Shown here: piece after piece, positions 62,205 through 64,000 of the stretch
How positions within the stretch are numbered: position 1 is the first letter of the stretch
Layout of the letters: every line of letters begins with the position of its first letter
Source of the DNA: Lophium mytilinum
Taxonomy: Eukaryota; Ascomycota; Dothideomycetes; Mytilinidiales; Mytilinidiaceae
NCBI GenBank assembly: GCA_010093605.1
Contig: MU004190.1
Span: 1,695,599-1,759,598, forward strand
Direction: 5' to 3'
DNA: 64,000 bases
Translations under genes and position numbers: made by a program
Notes under the pieces: model-generated
What the model was told of the DNA's origin: nothing
The model's input: the letters and a program-made list of their open reading frames with translations, nothing else
The model's database searches: none

Positions 62205-64000
62205 GGAGATTCATGCGGTTTGACGTCCTGCGATGCGGTAAGTACATTGGCATGATATTAGGCTGGCGAGTGCAAACTGGAGTCTCTGGCCATGGTGATG
62301 AGGTAGGTGGTAGAACTAGAAGGTCTATCAGTTAGCTGTTGTTTGAGGTAGGCTAGGTAAACGTTTTGCGGGCTCATACCAAAGGCTGGGGGCAGCCACA
62401 CATCAGTCTTCATAAATTTTTCCCATCGCTCGATTGCCATTCCTTACATGATCAAATCAATCCACATCGCGCTTCGTTTCCCGATTTCGGTTCTGCCTTC
62501 ATTCGTCCCGCTACGTATGTTACTCCGTGCCGTTCTCCCTCCAGTATGCTACTCTAATCAAGATCGTTTCCTTTTCTTAGGAACCAGTTCAGCATGGGCG
62601 AGCACCAGCTGTTCAACGTCGTCTTCGTGCTCAATATTAATTAATAAGTCTCTTGGCGATAAGTCAGTATAGTTACATAGCATGCTTATTATTAGTACTC
62701 TTACTAGTCCTTATCCGTAATCAAGTCAACCATAATCGTGATCTGATTCTCTGTTTCTTCGCCGAGGTGCTTCAGGCTTGTAGTTATGCTGTCTTTAAAT
62801 ATGGCTACGCGTAGCTGAATTTGGATCCCCGTAGCATATTGTTGAGACTGTCTCTGAACAATTAGCAGTGCAGGGTGTTTTAGACAGAGGTATTCCGGCA
62901 GACTACCGGGACGCTGTGTCTATTGCAAGCACCGCAAATATTACCACGCCCCTAGGCAATGCAGGCTCCATAGAAGTTATAATTCTCAACTTATACATCA
63001 CTATTAAATCCCTCTTCTCTGGTAACATCTTTCTTAAGTCACTGCACAAACGCATATCTCGCTATCCAACAGACTTCCTTAACTTTAACCGCCGTTAACA
63101 TAAATAGGCATAGGACTAGATTGTTACTATAACGCCGATTGAACAACTACACGTTTCCTTTCAACCCCCTCACATACGGGCAGATTATCGTAGGGCTGCA
63201 GGATCAGGCGACAGACGAAGGTACTTGGTGCTTCGCCATGGCCCAGTTATCTACCTAGGAGAGACGAACTAGGACTACATACTAACAGGTCACTAACTGT
63301 CACCAACGGTCCATCAATAGAGATGGTATGTAGGGAGTACGAGCTTATTAGAGTATCTCAGGCTCAATCACAAACGTATTTGGACGACCGTTTCAGATCG
63401 AAGTGAAGAGTGTGAAACAGATGCTAGGCCCCTCCATCCTGCCCATTTCCACGACTACTCAGGCCCCTCGTTATCATTTTGAAGTCTCTCTCGCCGACGT
63501 AGATGCTAGCTTGCCGCCGTTTCGGGTGCGTCAATACTCCGTGAAAGAGGTAGTGGTATGGGACTACTAAGATGGATGTTTTGGAGGTAAGTTTTAAAGG
63601 CTCCTCGCTATGCGCGATTCTAGGTCTATCGCACCTGTACCTCATGCCCTCGTATTTCTAATCCACGAGGCCTCTAGATTTCCCGAAATTTAGTAATGAT
63701 GTCGAGGTACCCCAAACAACGGCAAGCGAATATCTATACGCCGATTGACTAGACGTGTATCAGGATGTACCGATGGAGTAGAGTATGATTCACGAGTCGC
63801 GAGACACCTTTGAACCTCGCTCCCAATATTAGCACCTTAGTACTTTCATATTACTCTCTTTCTAACGTGATGTTTGGGTGCCTCAATCAGCGGCAAGCGA
63901 GGATCTATTCACTGGTAGAGCGGATACATATCAAGCGTATCGTATGCGCACAATGTCTGGCAGGGGTCTAAACACATGACACCAGGCAAGTTAGTGAATG
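62205..64000. other. Gene-free tail of the window
   Basis: No gene supported. A minus-strand stretch near 62690-62850 reads IQLRVAIFKDSITTSLKHLG then EETENQITIMVDLITDKD, which could be the end of a decayed gene, but I see no family. Two related 70-bp stretches lie at 63700 and 63877. Confidence 0.5.
63697..63950. repeat. Diverged direct repeat about 177 bp apart
   Basis: accccaaacaacggcaagcg, then aatatctatacgccg, near 63700 matches gcctcaatcagcggcaagcg, then aggatctattcactg, near 63880. The motif caa.cagcggcaagcgag resembles the core of the dispersed repeat at 24745 and 51426, so these may be further degenerate copies. Confidence 0.4.

Noticed and set aside
62690-63100. Possible small gene or NLR fragment in the tail of the window
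   Set aside because: A helical minus-strand stretch and a 76-codon plus-strand frame exist, but neither has a start context, splice signals or a recognisable family.
1-64000. CRISPR array, bacterial operons, Shine-Dalgarno sites, telomeric TTAGGG arrays
   Set aside because: None seen; the sequence is eukaryotic nuclear DNA and no regularly spaced repeat-spacer pattern or telomere repeat is present.
1-64000. tRNA or rRNA genes
   Set aside because: No convincing cloverleaf or rRNA-like stretch noticed by eye; a tRNA scan could still find one I missed.

Overview
The window reads as nuclear DNA of a filamentous ascomycete (Pezizomycotina). The evidence is many short (46-84 nt) GT-AG introns with CTAAC/CTGAC-like branch sites, HET-domain and NACHT/ankyrin genes, a LaeA-like methyltransferase, and an AT-rich block (about 1-3770) almost devoid of CpA/TpG, the footprint of saturated repeat-induced point mutation (RIP). 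All exon joins below were worked out by hand from splice signals and reading-frame continuity; no search or alignment program was run.

Layout. 1-3770: RIP-destroyed repeats, including a Tad1-like LINE remnant and 99-bp tandem units. 3774-7959 (minus): one three-exon NLR-like gene whose exons join HET, alpha/beta-hydrolase, NACHT and ankyrin parts into one reading frame. 8897-9745: EVE-domain (THYN1-like) protein. 10317-12088 (minus): LaeA-like methyltransferase in ten exons, one of 18 nt. 12580-12920: pogo-like MITE. 13365-14160: decayed coding remnant. 14995-18467: two F-box paralogues tail to tail around a 142-bp inverted-repeat element. 18763-20319: two DNA elements with long terminal inverted repeats. 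20957-22201: RING-finger protein. 23189-24274: charged coiled-coil protein with an internal repeat.

24843-36621: a metabolic block. It holds a KstD-like FAD dehydrogenase with a mitochondrial-type leader, an MFS sugar transporter, an amidase, an FAD monooxygenase and a clearly broken DHA2-type MFS gene. This suggests a catabolic or detoxification neighbourhood in part decay.

38910-50820: a second allorecognition/immunity-like block. An unrecognised 329-aa protein lies 92 bp tail to tail from a 1217-aa fungal subtilisin of STAND-like architecture. Next comes a roughly 1900-aa ankyrin protein with a hydrolase-like N-terminus (Asp at the nucleophile), a NACHT-like region without a P-loop, and a C-terminal ZZ zinc finger. 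52010-54397: F-box-like protein and a HET gene that has lost its core. 55097-62204: GPI-type fasciclin protein, four-TM membrane protein and a tandem GFA/CENP-V protein. 62205-64000: no gene seen.

The main theme is a concentration of NLR/HET-type and protease genes, intact, unusual and broken, interspersed with transposon remains and next to a RIP island. That pattern is expected of fast-evolving fungal self/non-self recognition loci.
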